Positions 31,765-40,782 of a stretch of 64,000 nucleotides of DNA are shown here, piece by piece. This stretch comes from JAVJUS01 sp040220455 (GTDB lineage: Bacteria > Pseudomonadota > Alphaproteobacteria > DSM-16000 > Inquilinaceae). Under the pieces are notes generated by a model. It did not search any database. It saw nothing but the letters and a program-made list of their open reading frames with translations, and had not been told where the DNA came from. The translations under genes were made by a program, and so were the position numbers. The stretch lies in the NCBI GenBank assembly GCA_040220455.1, contig JAVJUS010000075.1, positions 1 to 64,000 on the forward strand, in the 5' to 3' direction. Numbering within the stretch: position 1 is the stretch's first letter; each line of letters opens with the position of its first letter.

Positions 31765-32625
31765 ATGGCATCCCCCGGCGCATCCGCCGCCACGGCAACC
31801 ATGACCGCCACGCCTCCGCCGACCCGGGAGCCCGCCGCGGCGCCCGGGGTCGGCGGCCGGCCGCTGATCCGTCTCGAGGGCGTGGGCAAGACCTACGCCA
31901 GCGGGACGATCGCGGTGAAGGGCGTCGACCTGGTGGTGCGCGAGCACGAGTTCCTGAGCCTGCTCGGTCCCTCGGGCTGCGGCAAGTCGACGGTCCTGCG
32001 CATGGTCGCGGGGCTGGGCGACGTCACCGTCGGCGCGATCGAGTGGCCGCGCGCCGGGCACGACGTCACGGGCGAGCCGGAGCGCGACCTGGGCTTCGTC
32101 TTCCAGGAGCCGACGCTGATGCCCTGGGCGACGGTCTTCGACAACGTCTACCTGCCGCTCAAGCTCCAGCACGTCTCCCGGTCCAAGGCCCGGGACCGGG
32201 TCCGCGAGGCCCTGTCGCTCGTCCATCTGGACGGCTTCGACAAGGCCTATCCGCGCGAGCTGTCGGGCGGCATGAAGATGCGCGTGTCGATCGCCCGGGC
32301 GATGGTGACGCGGCCCAAGGTGCTGCTGATGGACGAGCCCTTCGCCGCGCTCGACGAGATCACGCGCAACAAGCTCAACAACGACCTGCTCGAGCTCTGG
32401 GCGACGCAGAAGTTCACGGTCGTCTTCGTCACCCACAGCGTCTACGAGTCCGTCTATCTCTCCAACCGCATCTGCGTCATGGCGGCGCGGCCCGGCCGGA
32501 TCATCGAGGACCTGGCGATCGAGGCGCCCTATCCGCGCGACGACGCCTTCCGGACCTCGCCGCTCTACAACGACTACTGCCGCCGGGTGTCGGAGTCCCT
32601 GCACCGGGCGATGGGGGAGGGCTGA
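31765..32625 (+). CDS. NitT/TauT-type ABC ATP-binding protein
   Basis: 286 residues from ATG 31765 (ATG 31801 is an alternative that trims a Pro/Ala-rich start). Walker A is GPSGCGKST, the Q-loop FVFQEPTLMPWATVFDN, the signature LSGGMKMRVSIARAM, Walker B VLLMDEPFAALDEITR, and the switch is VFVTHSVYESVYLSNRI. The PRPG-type C-terminal motif (MAARPGRIIEDL) is typical of SsuB/TauB/NrtD relatives. It energises the neighbouring permease. Confidence 0.93.
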   Translation: MASPGASAATATMTATPPPTREPAAAPGVGGRPLIRLEGVGKTYASGTIAVKGVDLVVREHEFLSLLGPSGCGKSTVLRMVAGLGDVTVGAIEWPRAGHDVTGEPERDLGFVFQEPTLMPWATVFDNVYLPLKLQHVSRSKARDRVREALSLVHLDGFDKAYPRELSGGMKMRVSIARAMVTRPKVLLMDEPFAALDEITRNKLNNDLLELWATQKFTVVFVTHSVYESVYLSNRICVMAARPGRIIEDLAIEAPYPRDDAFRTSPLYNDYCRRVSESLHRAMGEG

Positions 32626-32629
32626 CGCC

Positions 32630-33508
32630 GTGAGCGATCCGACCGCGACCGCCCCGGCCGCCTCCTCCGGCCCGGTGACCGCGCCGGAGGAGGCCGCGCC
32701 GCCGGCCCGCCGACCCTGGTCCGAGACGACCTGGGCGAAGCTCGGCATCCCGGTGCTGATCGGCGTCGTCTTCGTGATCGGCTGGGAGGTCGTCGTCCGG
32801 GTCAACGAGATCCCGAAATTCGTGCTGCCGGCGCCCTCGCTGATCTGGCAGGCGCTGATCGCCGATTTCTGGTCGCTGATGGGCTCGCTCTGGATCACGC
32901 TCAAGGTCACGATCCAGGCCTTCGTGCTGGCCGTGGTCGGCGGCGTGGCGCTCGCCATCCTGTTCAGCCAGAGCCGGATCATCGAGGTCGGGCTGTTTCC
33001 CTACGCGGTGATCCTGCAGGTCACGCCCGTCGTCTCGATCGCGCCGCTGGTCATCATCTGGGTCGGCTTCGAGAACGTCCACCAGGCCCTGCTGATCCTC
33101 GCCTGGATCGTCGCGTTCTTCCCGATCCTGTCCAACACGACGCTCGGGCTGCGCTCGGCCGACCACAACCTGATCAACCTGTTCCGGCTCTACGGCGCCA
33201 GCCGGTGGCAGGTGCTCACCCAGCTCCAGCTCCCCTCGGCGCTGCCCTATCTGCTGGGCGGCATGAAGATCTCCGGCGGCCTCGCCCTGATCGGGACCGT
33301 GGTGGCGGAATTCGTCGCCGGCTCGGGCAATGCCGCGGGGCTCGCCTGGCGGATCATCGAGGGCGGGAACCGGCTCAACATCCCGAAGATGTTCGCGGCG
33401 CTGATCCTGATGTCGCTGACCGGTGTCGCGATCTTCATGGCGCTGCACACGCTGCAGCACCTGATGCTGCGCAAGTGGCACGAAAGCGCGCTGACGCGGG
33501 AGAGTTGA
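32630..33508 (+). CDS. NitT/TauT-type ABC permease
   Basis: 292 residues from GTG 32630, four bases after the ATPase stop. Six membrane helices follow a Pro/Ala-rich start. FVLPAPSLIWQALIADFW is the conserved beginning of the family, and the EAA loop is NLFRLYGASRWQVLTQLQLP before SALPYLLGGMKISGGLALIG. It pairs with the ATPase and the NMT1-like binding protein. Confidence 0.92.
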   Translation: MSDPTATAPAASSGPVTAPEEAAPPARRPWSETTWAKLGIPVLIGVVFVIGWEVVVRVNEIPKFVLPAPSLIWQALIADFWSLMGSLWITLKVTIQAFVLAVVGGVALAILFSQSRIIEVGLFPYAVILQVTPVVSIAPLVIIWVGFENVHQALLILAWIVAFFPILSNTTLGLRSADHNLINLFRLYGASRWQVLTQLQLPSALPYLLGGMKISGGLALIGTVVAEFVAGSGNAAGLAWRIIEGGNRLNIPKMFAALILMSLTGVAIFMALHTLQHLMLRKWHESALTRES

Positions 33509-33554
33509 CGCCGCGGCGCGCCCGGCCGGGGTGGACAAGCGGAGAGGGGGATCC

Positions 33555-34841
33555 ATGACCGTTGCGCGCCTGGAAGACGCGCGTGTGCCGGCCTGTCTCG
33601 TGGAGGCGGACCTGCCGCCGGGCGGCGACGGCCTCGTCCGCGCGGACATCCTGCTCGAGGGCGGGCGGATCGCCGATCTGGTGCCGCCCGGCGCGACCGG
33701 ACAGGGGGACGGGCCGGCGATCGCGCTCGACGGCGGCATCGTCTGGTCGGCGCCGGTCGACCTGCACACTCATCTCGACAAGGGTCACATCTGGCCCCGG
33801 CGGGAGAACCCGGACGGCACCTTCATGGGCGCGCTGCGCGCCGTCGCGGCCGATCGGGAGGCGCATTGGAGCGCCGAGGACGTCGCCGCGCGCTTCGAAT
33901 TCGGCCTGCGCTGCGCCGAGGCGCACGGCACCCGCGCCATCCGGACCCATATCGACAGCCAGGGCGACCAGGCCGGAATAAGCTGGCCCGTCTTTGCCCG
34001 CCTGCGCGACGCCTGGGCCGGGCGGATCGCGCTCCAGGCGGTCTCGCTCGAGGCGATCGACAAGTTCCAGGGCGATGCCGTGGTCGCCGTCGCCGACACG
34101 GTCGCCGATCACGGCGGCATCCTGGGCGCGGTGACCTTTCCGACGCCCGGCGTGGAGGCGCTGATCGACCGCGTCTTCGCGCTGGCGGAGGAGCGGGGCC
34201 TGTCCCTCGACTTCCATGTGGACGAAACCGGCGATCCGGGCTCCAGGACGCTGGGCATGATCGCGGAGACCGCGATCCGGCGGGGCTTCGACCGCGGCAT
34301 CGTGGTCGGGCACTGCTGCTCGATGGCCACCCTGCCTGACGACGAGGCCGCCGCGATCCTGGATCGGGTGGCCGGGGCGGGGATCACCGTGGTGACCCTG
34401 CCGATGTGCAACCTCTACCTCCAGGACCGGGTGCCGGGGCGCACGCCGCGCTGGCGCGGGGTCACGCTGGTCCACGAGATGGCGGCGCGCGGCATCCCTG
34501 TCGCCGCGGCCTCGGACAACTGCCGCGACCCGTTCTACGGCTACGGCGACCACGACGCGGTGGAGGTCTATCGCGAGGTCACGCGGATCGCCCATCTGGA
34601 CCGGCCCGTGGGCGACTGGCCGGCGCTCGTCACGCGCACGCCGGCCCGGGCCATGGGTCTCGACTGGGACGGCGTGCTGCGTCCCGGCGCGCCGGCGGAC
34701 CTGGTGGCCTTCCGCGCCCGGGCCTGGCACGAGCTGCTGTCCCGACCCCAGGCCGACCGCCGCGTGCTGCGCGCGGGGCATGGCATCGACACGACCCTGC
34801 CGGACTACCGCGAGCTCGATGCCGTGGTGGGCGGGCCGTAG
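33555..34841 (+). CDS. Cytosine/creatinine deaminase-like amidohydrolase (CodA family)
   Basis: 428 residues from ATG 33555, with GGAGAGGGGG upstream. Metal ligands of the amidohydrolase barrel: APVDLHTHLDKGHIWP (HxH, about 70-80), RTHIDSQGDQAG, LDFHVDETGDPGSRTLG with the catalytic Glu, GIVVGHCCSMATLPD and AAASDNCRDPFYGYGDHD with the last Asp. This set marks the CodA branch, which deaminates cytosine, isoguanine or creatinine. Following an ABC importer for a pyrimidine-like solute and preceded by a creatininase-family gene, it probably processes the imported compound. Confidence 0.88.
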   Translation: MTVARLEDARVPACLVEADLPPGGDGLVRADILLEGGRIADLVPPGATGQGDGPAIALDGGIVWSAPVDLHTHLDKGHIWPRRENPDGTFMGALRAVAADREAHWSAEDVAARFEFGLRCAEAHGTRAIRTHIDSQGDQAGISWPVFARLRDAWAGRIALQAVSLEAIDKFQGDAVVAVADTVADHGGILGAVTFPTPGVEALIDRVFALAEERGLSLDFHVDETGDPGSRTLGMIAETAIRRGFDRGIVVGHCCSMATLPDDEAAAILDRVAGAGITVVTLPMCNLYLQDRVPGRTPRWRGVTLVHEMAARGIPVAAASDNCRDPFYGYGDHDAVEVYREVTRIAHLDRPVGDWPALVTRTPARAMGLDWDGVLRPGAPADLVAFRARAWHELLSRPQADRRVLRAGHGIDTTLPDYRELDAVVGGP

Positions 34842-34849
34842 GCCGCCCG

Positions 34850-35024
34850 GTGTCGGATTTCGCTGCGCTCTGTCCGACCTACGCTTCTCCAAACCCGTAG
34901 GTCGGTCGAGCGTCAGCGAGCCCGACACCGCCGGCGCCGGAGCGGGCGCCCCTGTCGGGTTCGCTTCGCTCAGCCGACCTACGCACCGGGCGGCAAGCCC
35001 GGAAGAGCGAAGCGAAACCCGACA
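34850..35024. repeat. Two tandem inverted repeats of a dispersed element, between convergent genes
   Basis: The first pair of arms lies at about 34850-34882 and 34896-34928, the second at 34953-34970 and 35006-35024. Shared words are GTCGG(G/A)TTCGCT and CGTAGGTCGG. The same element forms an inverted repeat at 39498-39567, and a single arm lies near 44991-45020. The positions just behind gene ends suggest terminators or REP-like elements. Confidence 0.75.
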
Positions 35025-35032
35025 CGTCGGCG

Positions 35033-36274
35033 CTACCCCCGCACCAGCGACCGGCCTCTCAGCGACAGCCACACGAACACGGCGCCGATGGCGACGGACA
35101 GGGCGCCGGTCGCGGCGAAGCCGCCGGCGAGGCCCAGCGCGCCGGCCAGCGGCTGGGTGATCAGCGGCGAGACGAACTGGCCCAGGAAGATCGCCGTGGT
35201 CAGCCCGCCGACCGCGCGGCCGCGCACCCGCTCCGGCGCCCGCGCCATCAGGATCACCATGTAGTTCGGCATCAGCGCGCCCAGCCCGAAGCCCGACACC
35301 ACCATGGCCAGCAGCACCATCGGGTAGGCATCGGCGAGCGACAGGATCACGAGCCCGGCGCCCAGCGCGCCGAAGGACAGGGCGAAGATCGCCCGGTGGT
35401 TCATGAAGCGCCGCAGCACGCGGAAGAACAGCGAGACCGTCGCGGCGACGAGCGTCGCGCTCGCCAGCGCCGCGCCTGAGGCCGCCGGGCCGCCCAGCTC
35501 GAGCTCGCCCAGGAAGAACGGAAGCTGCACCGGCAGGGCGTAGAACAGGATCATGTGCAGCACGGCGAGGCCGTAGAGCAGCGCCATGAGCCCCGTCGGC
35601 ACCGCGCGGTCGTCGGTGTCCTGCCAGGCCGCGCCCTGGGTCGCGTCGTCCGAGGCGTGATCGCCCGGGCTCGCGCGGCCCGCCCGCGCCGGCTCGCTCA
35701 GCAGGATCGCCATCGCCGGCAGCAGCAGGAGCGCGAGGCCGTAGACCCCGAACGGCCCGCGCCAGTGCCAGTCGGCCAGCGCGCCGCCGGCGATCAGGAA
35801 GACGACACCGCCGAAGGCCATGAAGGAGGCCTGGAAGCCCAGGAACCGTTCCCGCTCGGGCCCGGCGAAATAGTCCCCGGCGAGCGTCGAGGCCGTCGTC
35901 ATGACGCCCGCGACGGCGACGCCCAGCAGAGCGCGGCTCGCCATCAGCGCGCCGATGCTCTCGATGTAGAGACCGGCCGATCCGGCGACGGCATAGAGCG
36001 CCGTCGCCGCCAGGATCATGCGCCGCCGGCCGAACCGGTCGATGACCGCACCGGCCGCCATCGAGCACAGGGCGATGAACAGCGCCGGCAGGGTCAGGAC
36101 CAGCCGGACCATCAGGTCGACCCGCTCGACATCGATGAAGTGCTCGCGCAGCGCCGGCAGGCTGGGCGAGATCGTCGCCCCCGACATGACGGTCAGGCTG
36201 CTGGCGAGCAGGAGGACGACCTTCACCGCCCCGGCGTGATCCACCACCGCGGCCGGTCGCGAGGAAACCGTCAT
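35033..36274 (-). CDS. MFS transporter
   Basis: 413 residues from ATG 36274 (MTVSSRPAAV). The frame is open to 36490, but that part is Arg/Pro-rich. Twelve membrane helices are expected. The MFS loop motif after helix 2 is GAVIDRFGRRRMILAATALY, and helices 1 and 5 carry TISPSLPALREHF and VAVAGVMTTASTLAGDYF. A hydrophilic central loop (about 205-240) divides two six-helix halves. It is divergent from the FAD oxidase gene. Substrate unknown; the drug/metabolite branch resembles EmrB/YnfM-like carriers. Confidence 0.85.
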   Translation of the reverse strand: MTVSSRPAAVVDHAGAVKVVLLLASSLTVMSGATISPSLPALREHFIDVERVDLMVRLVLTLPALFIALCSMAAGAVIDRFGRRRMILAATALYAVAGSAGLYIESIGALMASRALLGVAVAGVMTTASTLAGDYFAGPERERFLGFQASFMAFGGVVFLIAGGALADWHWRGPFGVYGLALLLLPAMAILLSEPARAGRASPGDHASDDATQGAAWQDTDDRAVPTGLMALLYGLAVLHMILFYALPVQLPFFLGELELGGPAASGAALASATLVAATVSLFFRVLRRFMNHRAIFALSFGALGAGLVILSLADAYPMVLLAMVVSGFGLGALMPNYMVILMARAPERVRGRAVGGLTTAIFLGQFVSPLITQPLAGALGLAGGFAATGALSVAIGAVFVWLSLRGRSLVRG

Positions 36275-36519
36275 GATCGGGACGCCATCGACTGCGGGCG
36301 CGACCGGCCGGCGGGTCGGTCGTCGAGCCCTCAATGTAACCTCTCCGTGCCGCTGTCCAAGGGACGACCAGGGCCGACCGCGTCTGCCCAAGAAACAGGC
36401 AGGCGGCCGGCGCGGGCTCGCCGGCGGGTAAGGGCCCGCCGGGCGGCCGCCATGGCATGTCGATTGCGACGCCCGGAGCCCGCCACACACCGTCGCGAGA
36501 ATAGGGAGCTCGCCCGCGC

Positions 36520-37938
36520 ATGACCGGCACCGGCGCCGCCCCGGCCGATACGCCCGCTACGTCCGCCGCCGCCGACCTGCCCGCGCCGGTGGCCGCGGTC
36601 CTGGCCGAGCTCGAGGGCGTGCCGGCGATCACCGAGCCGGCGCTCGTCAAGCAGAAGAGCCGGGATTTCTACTGGTACTCGCCGATCCTCAAGCGCGAAC
36701 TCCGCGGCAAATACGGCGACGCGGTCGTCGTGCCGCGCGACGAGGCCGAGGTGCTGGCGGTCGCCCGGGCCTGCGTGCGCCATCGCGTGCCGCTGACCGT
36801 GCGGGGCGCGGGCACCGGCAATTACGGGCAGGCCATGCCGCTCGAGGGCGGCGTGATCCTGGAGACGACCGCCCTCGACCGGATCGAGACGCTGTCCGAC
36901 GGGGTGCTGACCGTGGGCGCCGGCAAGCGCCTGATCGACCTGGAGGCGGAGACGATCCCGCAGGGCTGGGAGCTGCGCTTCCACCCCTCGACCCGGCGCA
37001 CGGCGACGATCGGCGGCTTCGTCGCCGGCGGCTCGACCGGCGTCGGCGCGATCAACTACGGCCTGCTGCGCGACCGGGGCAGCGTGCTGGGGCTGCGCGT
37101 GGTGACGCTGGAGGACGACCCCCGGGTCCTGGTGCTGGAGGGCGACGACGTCCTCAAGGCGACCCATGCCTATGGCTGCAACGGCATCATCACCCAAGTG
37201 ACGCTGCCGCTGGCGCCGGCCTGGCCGTGGGTCGACGTGATGGCGGGCTTCGACGACTTCGAGGCGGCGATGGATTTCTGCGATGCGCTGGCATCCGCCG
37301 ATCCGATCGTCAAAAAGCTGATCACGCCGATCGACGCGCCGGTGGCCCAGGACTTCTTCCGTCCCCTGAAGCCCTTCCTGAGCGACGGCGAGGCGGTGGT
37401 CCTGATGATGATCGCCGCCGGTTCGATGGCGCCGCTGCGCACGCTGCTCGCCGAGCGGGGCGGCCGGCTCGCCTACGAGGCCCGCCCGGGCGAGGGCCGC
37501 CACGAGGGCGAGGAGATCCCGCCGCTCTACGAGTTCACCTGGAACCACACGACGCTACAGGCGCTCAAACTCGACAAGTCGATCAGCTATCTCCAGACCC
37601 TGTTCCCGCCGGAGGTCTATCGCGACAAGGTCCGCCACATGCGCGAGACCTTCGGCGACGAGGTGCCGATGCATCTCGAATATGTCCGCCTGGGCGGGCG
37701 GATCGCCTGCTTCGGCCTCCAGCTCGTGCGCTATACCGACGACGACCGGCTGAACGCGATCATCGCCTACCACGAGGATCACGGCTGCCCGGTCTTCAAC
37801 CCGCACACCCACATCCTCGAGGATGGCGGAATGAAGGAGATCGACGCCGACCAGCTCGCCTTCAAACGCCTGGCCGACCCCTACGGCCTGGCCAACCCGG
37901 GCAAGATGCGGGCCTGGTGGGAGACGGGCGCGGGCTGA
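36520..37938 (+). CDS. FAD-binding oxidoreductase (GlcD/D-lactate dehydrogenase type)
   Basis: 472 residues from ATG 36520. Residues 60-240 form an FAD PCMH domain: LTVRGAGTGNYGQAMPLEGG is the diphosphate loop, RTATIGGFVAGGSTGVGAIN the second contact, with THAYGCNGIITQVTLPLAP at the end. The C-terminal part continues as a GlcD-like substrate domain with HLEYVRLGGRIACFGLQLV and NPHTHILEDGG. It probably oxidises a 2-hydroxy acid, but the substrate is not evident. It is divergent from the MFS gene, with a shared 245-base promoter region in which I see no clear operator. Confidence 0.82.
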   Translation: MTGTGAAPADTPATSAAADLPAPVAAVLAELEGVPAITEPALVKQKSRDFYWYSPILKRELRGKYGDAVVVPRDEAEVLAVARACVRHRVPLTVRGAGTGNYGQAMPLEGGVILETTALDRIETLSDGVLTVGAGKRLIDLEAETIPQGWELRFHPSTRRTATIGGFVAGGSTGVGAINYGLLRDRGSVLGLRVVTLEDDPRVLVLEGDDVLKATHAYGCNGIITQVTLPLAPAWPWVDVMAGFDDFEAAMDFCDALASADPIVKKLITPIDAPVAQDFFRPLKPFLSDGEAVVLMMIAAGSMAPLRTLLAERGGRLAYEARPGEGRHEGEEIPPLYEFTWNHTTLQALKLDKSISYLQTLFPPEVYRDKVRHMRETFGDEVPMHLEYVRLGGRIACFGLQLVRYTDDDRLNAIIAYHEDHGCPVFNPHTHILEDGGMKEIDADQLAFKRLADPYGLANPGKMRAWWETGAG

Positions 37939-38104
37939 CAGGCGGATCGCCGCCTGCAACACTCGTAACCGGTCGGGGCGCCGGGGGACATCCGGTGGAC
38001 ACGGGCAGGGCGCCAGGATCGGTGGCGTGATCGCCGCCGCGCCCGGACGTCGCCGCATGGGCCCGTCCCGCGCCGCGGTGGCTCGTTGCAGGGAGGACCA
38101 TGCC

Positions 38105-39466
38105 ATGATCATCCGCGAATGCCGCGGCCTGGCGCTGAGCGCCGGGTCGGCCGCCAGCGCCGCCGCCCACGACGCCGCCGTGCGGCAGTTCAACACCTAT
38201 GTCGGCGATCCGGTCGCCACGATCGACGCCGCGCTCGCCGAGGATCCGGAGTTCGTCTCGGGCCTCGTCCTGCGCGGCCACATGACCGTCGCGCTCTGGG
38301 AGGCCAGCGTGTTGCCCGACCTGCGCGCCACGCTCGACCGGCTCCGCGCGCTGGAGGGCAAGGCGACCGAGCGGGAGCGGGCGCACGCCGCCGCGCTCTC
38401 CACCTGGGCCGAGGGCGACTGGGAGGGCTATCGCGCCCGGCTCGACCGGCTGCTGGTCGACCACCCGCGCGACCTGCTGGCGCTCCAGATCGGGCACCTG
38501 TCGGACTTCTTCCACGGCGACCGGGACGCCCTGCGCGGCCGGATCGCGCGCGCCCTGCCGGCCTGGGACCGGGAGACGCCGGGCTACGGCTTCGTGCTCG
38601 GCATGCTGGCCTTCGGCGAGGAGGAATGCGCCGACTACCGCCGGGCGGAGGAGACGGGGCGCCTCGCCATCGCTCACGAGGAAGACGACGCCTGGGCCCA
38701 GCATGCCGTCGCCCATGTCATGGAAATGCAGGGCCGGGTCGCCGAGGGCGTCGCCTGGATGCGCGCCCGCGAGGCCCATTGGGCGCAGGAGGGCAACGCC
38801 TTCTCCTTCCACAACTGGTGGCACACGGCGCTCTATCACCTGGACCTGGGCGAGACCGACCGCGTGCTCGAACTCTACGACACCGCGATCCGCCCGGCCG
38901 ACGGCCGCTTCCATCTGGAGATGCTCGACGCCGCCGCGCTGCTCTGGCGGCTGACGCTGCTGGGCCATGACGTCGGCGGGCGGTGGGCGCGCCTCGCCGA
39001 CACCTACGCGGAGGTCGGGGGCGCCGGCTTCTACGCCTTCAACGACATGCACGCGCTGATGGCCTTCGTCGGCAGCGGCCGGCCCGAGGCGGCACACGCC
39101 TGGCGGCGCGTGGCGGAGGCGACGGTCGAGGGCGCGGCCGGGGCAGGGGGCACCAGCGCCGCGATGATGCGCGAGGTCGGCCTGCCCGTCCTCGCCGCCA
39201 TCGAGGCCTTCGGCGCCGGGGACTGGGAGACGGTGATCGACCGGCTGATGGCCGTGCGCTACCGCGCCCACCGCTTCGGCGGCAGCCATGCCCAGCGCGA
39301 CATCCTGCACCGCACCCTGATCGAGGCGGCCCTGCGCGCCGGCCGCCGCCCGCTCGCCGAGGCGCTGCTGGCCGAGCGGCTGGAGGTCAAGCCCGGCTGC
39401 CTGTTCGCCGGCCGCCAGCTCGCCCGCGCCCGGTCCCTGCCGGAGGCCGGCCGCGCCGCGGCGTGA
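38105..39466 (+). CDS. TPR protein of the TTC38 type
   Basis: 453 residues from ATG 38105, a helical-repeat protein throughout. The block DAWAQHAVAHVMEMQGRVAE, then GVAWM, then FSFHNWWHTALYHLDLGETD and VLELYDTAIRP is characteristic of the TTC38 family found in bacteria and animals, whose biochemical role is not known. It follows the FAD oxidase by 166 bases. There is no signal peptide and it is likely cytoplasmic. Confidence 0.82.
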   Translation: MIIRECRGLALSAGSAASAAAHDAAVRQFNTYVGDPVATIDAALAEDPEFVSGLVLRGHMTVALWEASVLPDLRATLDRLRALEGKATERERAHAAALSTWAEGDWEGYRARLDRLLVDHPRDLLALQIGHLSDFFHGDRDALRGRIARALPAWDRETPGYGFVLGMLAFGEEECADYRRAEETGRLAIAHEEDDAWAQHAVAHVMEMQGRVAEGVAWMRAREAHWAQEGNAFSFHNWWHTALYHLDLGETDRVLELYDTAIRPADGRFHLEMLDAAALLWRLTLLGHDVGGRWARLADTYAEVGGAGFYAFNDMHALMAFVGSGRPEAAHAWRRVAEATVEGAAGAGGTSAAMMREVGLPVLAAIEAFGAGDWETVIDRLMAVRYRAHRFGGSHAQRDILHRTLIEAALRAGRRPLAEALLAERLEVKPGCLFAGRQLARARSLPEAGRAAA

Positions 39467-39497
39467 GGCGGGACGGTCCGGCGGCCGTTGGCCCCGT

Positions 39498-39567
39498 GTC
39501 GGGTTCGCTTCGCTCAGCCGACCTACGTCCACGGCCCCGTAGGTCGGTCGAGCGAAGCGAGCCCGAC
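39498..39567. repeat. Large inverted repeat between convergent genes (dispersed element)
   Basis: Arms 39498-39527 and 39538-39567 match at 27 of 30 positions, with a 10-base loop. It carries GTCGGGTTCGCTTCGCTC and CGTAGGTCGG, as do the repeats at 34850-35024. It sits 32 bases after the TPR gene and 12 before the end of the convergent gene, so it is a likely shared terminator. Confidence 0.8.
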
Positions 39568-39578
39568 GCGGCCTTCAC

Positions 39579-40064
39579 TCAATGTAGCAGACCGGACCGG
39601 TTCCCGTTTTCGCTTTGCGTCCCGGCGGCGCGCAGGGGGCGGATCGCCTCGGCCAGCGCATGGGCGCGGGACAGGGTCTCGGCCAGCGCCTCGGGGCGGA
39701 CCAGGGCGCCGGCCAGGGCTTCCGCTGTGCGTGGGTCGGCGCCGCCGGCCGCGCCGATCAGCGCCAGCAGCCGTTCCTCGTCCGGGCCGACGCAGGGGCA
39801 GCGCGGCTGGTGGTGGTGCAGGGTGCGCCGGGCGTTTAGTCCGATGGTCGAGAACAGGCCTTCCAGCGCCCGGACCGCGTTGGCCGCCCGGTCGCGGGGC
39901 AGGGCGTCGTGGAAGGCCGTCCACACGGCGACCCACTCCTCGATGCGGCAGTCGCGCCAGCCGACGACCCAGCGCCGGAAGGCGGTCAGGAGCAGCCGGT
40001 CCGCCGGAGTGCGATCGGCGGCGTCGGCCGGGTCGGCGGCAAGGTCGGTATCGGTCGCGGTCAT
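39579..40064 (-). CDS. Hypothetical protein, probably Fur-regulated
   Basis: 161 residues from ATG 40064, chosen for AGGAGG four bases upstream. A mostly helical protein; notable is a His/Cys patch LNARRTLHHHQPRCPCVGPD at about residues 95-115, which could bind a metal, near FHDALPRDRAANAVRALEGL. I do not recognise the family. The Fur-type box at 40088-40102 lies 24 bases upstream of its start, so it is likely made under iron limitation. It is divergent from the gene at 40160. Confidence 0.7.
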   Translation of the reverse strand: MTATDTDLAADPADAADRTPADRLLLTAFRRWVVGWRDCRIEEWVAVWTAFHDALPRDRAANAVRALEGLFSTIGLNARRTLHHHQPRCPCVGPDEERLLALIGAAGGADPRTAEALAGALVRPEALAETLSRAHALAEAIRPLRAAGTQSENGNRSGLLH

Positions 40065-40087
40065 GGAGCCTCCTGCCGGCTTGTAGT

Positions 40088-40102
40088 TGCGAATGATTCT
40101 CA
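40088..40102. promoter_or_regulatory. Fur-type box between divergent genes
   Basis: TGCGAATGATTCTCA is a 7-1-7 palindrome with one mismatch to TGAGAATNATTCTCA, the classical Fur core. A further ATCATCC / GAATCATCC pair continues to 40120. It stands between the starts at 40064 (minus) and 40160 (plus). In alphaproteobacteria, Fur-like, Irr or RirA proteins read iron status; the match is to the Fur form. Confidence 0.65.
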
Positions 40103-40159
40103 ATATCATCCGAATCATCCTCGCCGGCAAGCCCGGATCGACACGCGGGAGACCCGACC

Positions 40160-40600
40160 GTGACGCTCGCTTTTCCATGGACCCCGGATGCCCCGACCGA
40201 AGGCCGGACGGCGCCGATCGAGCGGCCGGCCCCCGGCGCCATCGCGAACTCCGATCCGCTGGCCGCCGCGACGCGGGCCGCGCGGCTGGCGGTCCTGGCG
40301 GCGGTCTGCGGCCGCGCGTGGCCGCGCCCGGTGCTGGCGCTCACCGCGCGGGCGCTGCTGTCGGATACGCTGCCGGCCGAGGCCGCGGCGCGACTGGTCG
40401 GCGAGGCCCTCGACGGCCTGGCGAGCGCCGGCGTGCTGGTCGAGCGGGGCGTGCGGGGCCATCCGGGCTGCCGTCTGGTCCGCATGGCGATGCCGCCGGA
40501 CAGGAACCCGGTTGCCGCGGCGGTCGTCACCGGGCCGGTCGGCGCCGCCACGCCCCGCATCCGGATCGGCGAGCCCCGGCGACCGACGGCTGATCGGTAG
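40160..40600 (+). CDS. Hypothetical protein, divergent from the Fur-box gene
   Basis: 146 residues from ATG 40160. Residues 45-110 look like a winged-helix-type fold (RAARLAVLAAVCGRAWPRPV, AAARLVGEALDGLASAGVLV, ERGVRGHPGCRLVRMAMP). The ends are Pro/Arg-rich. No family is recognised. It starts 58 bases from the Fur-type box, so it is probably iron-controlled together with the divergent gene. Confidence 0.55.
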   Translation: MTLAFPWTPDAPTEGRTAPIERPAPGAIANSDPLAAATRAARLAVLAAVCGRAWPRPVLALTARALLSDTLPAEAAARLVGEALDGLASAGVLVERGVRGHPGCRLVRMAMPPDRNPVAAAVVTGPVGAATPRIRIGEPRRPTADR

Positions 40601-40627
40601 CTCTGGTCAGACGGCCCGACGAAAAGA

Positions 40628-40670
40628 ACCCCGGCCGGGCCGTCGCGTCGCCGCGGGGCCGGGCCGGGGT
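40628..40670. terminator. Hairpin between convergent genes
   Basis: ACCCCGGCCGGGCC pairs with GGCCGGGCCGGGGT (12 of 14) between the 40600 stop and the convergent glucosidase end at 40783. It is likely a two-way terminator; there is no T run. Confidence 0.5.
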
Positions 40671-40782
40671 CGATACCATCGATCGAACGGGCAACTACAG
40701 CTTCCGGTAATCTGACAAGCTCGTCAAACCATTTTCGGTCGATTTGTTCGCATCGAACCGCTGGCAGGACAATCGGTGCGGG

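Noticed and set aside
33435..36650. Minus-strand frame of about 1070 codons spanning the CodA and MFS genes
   Set aside because: It crosses two real genes on different strands and lacks any domain; GC bias explains it.
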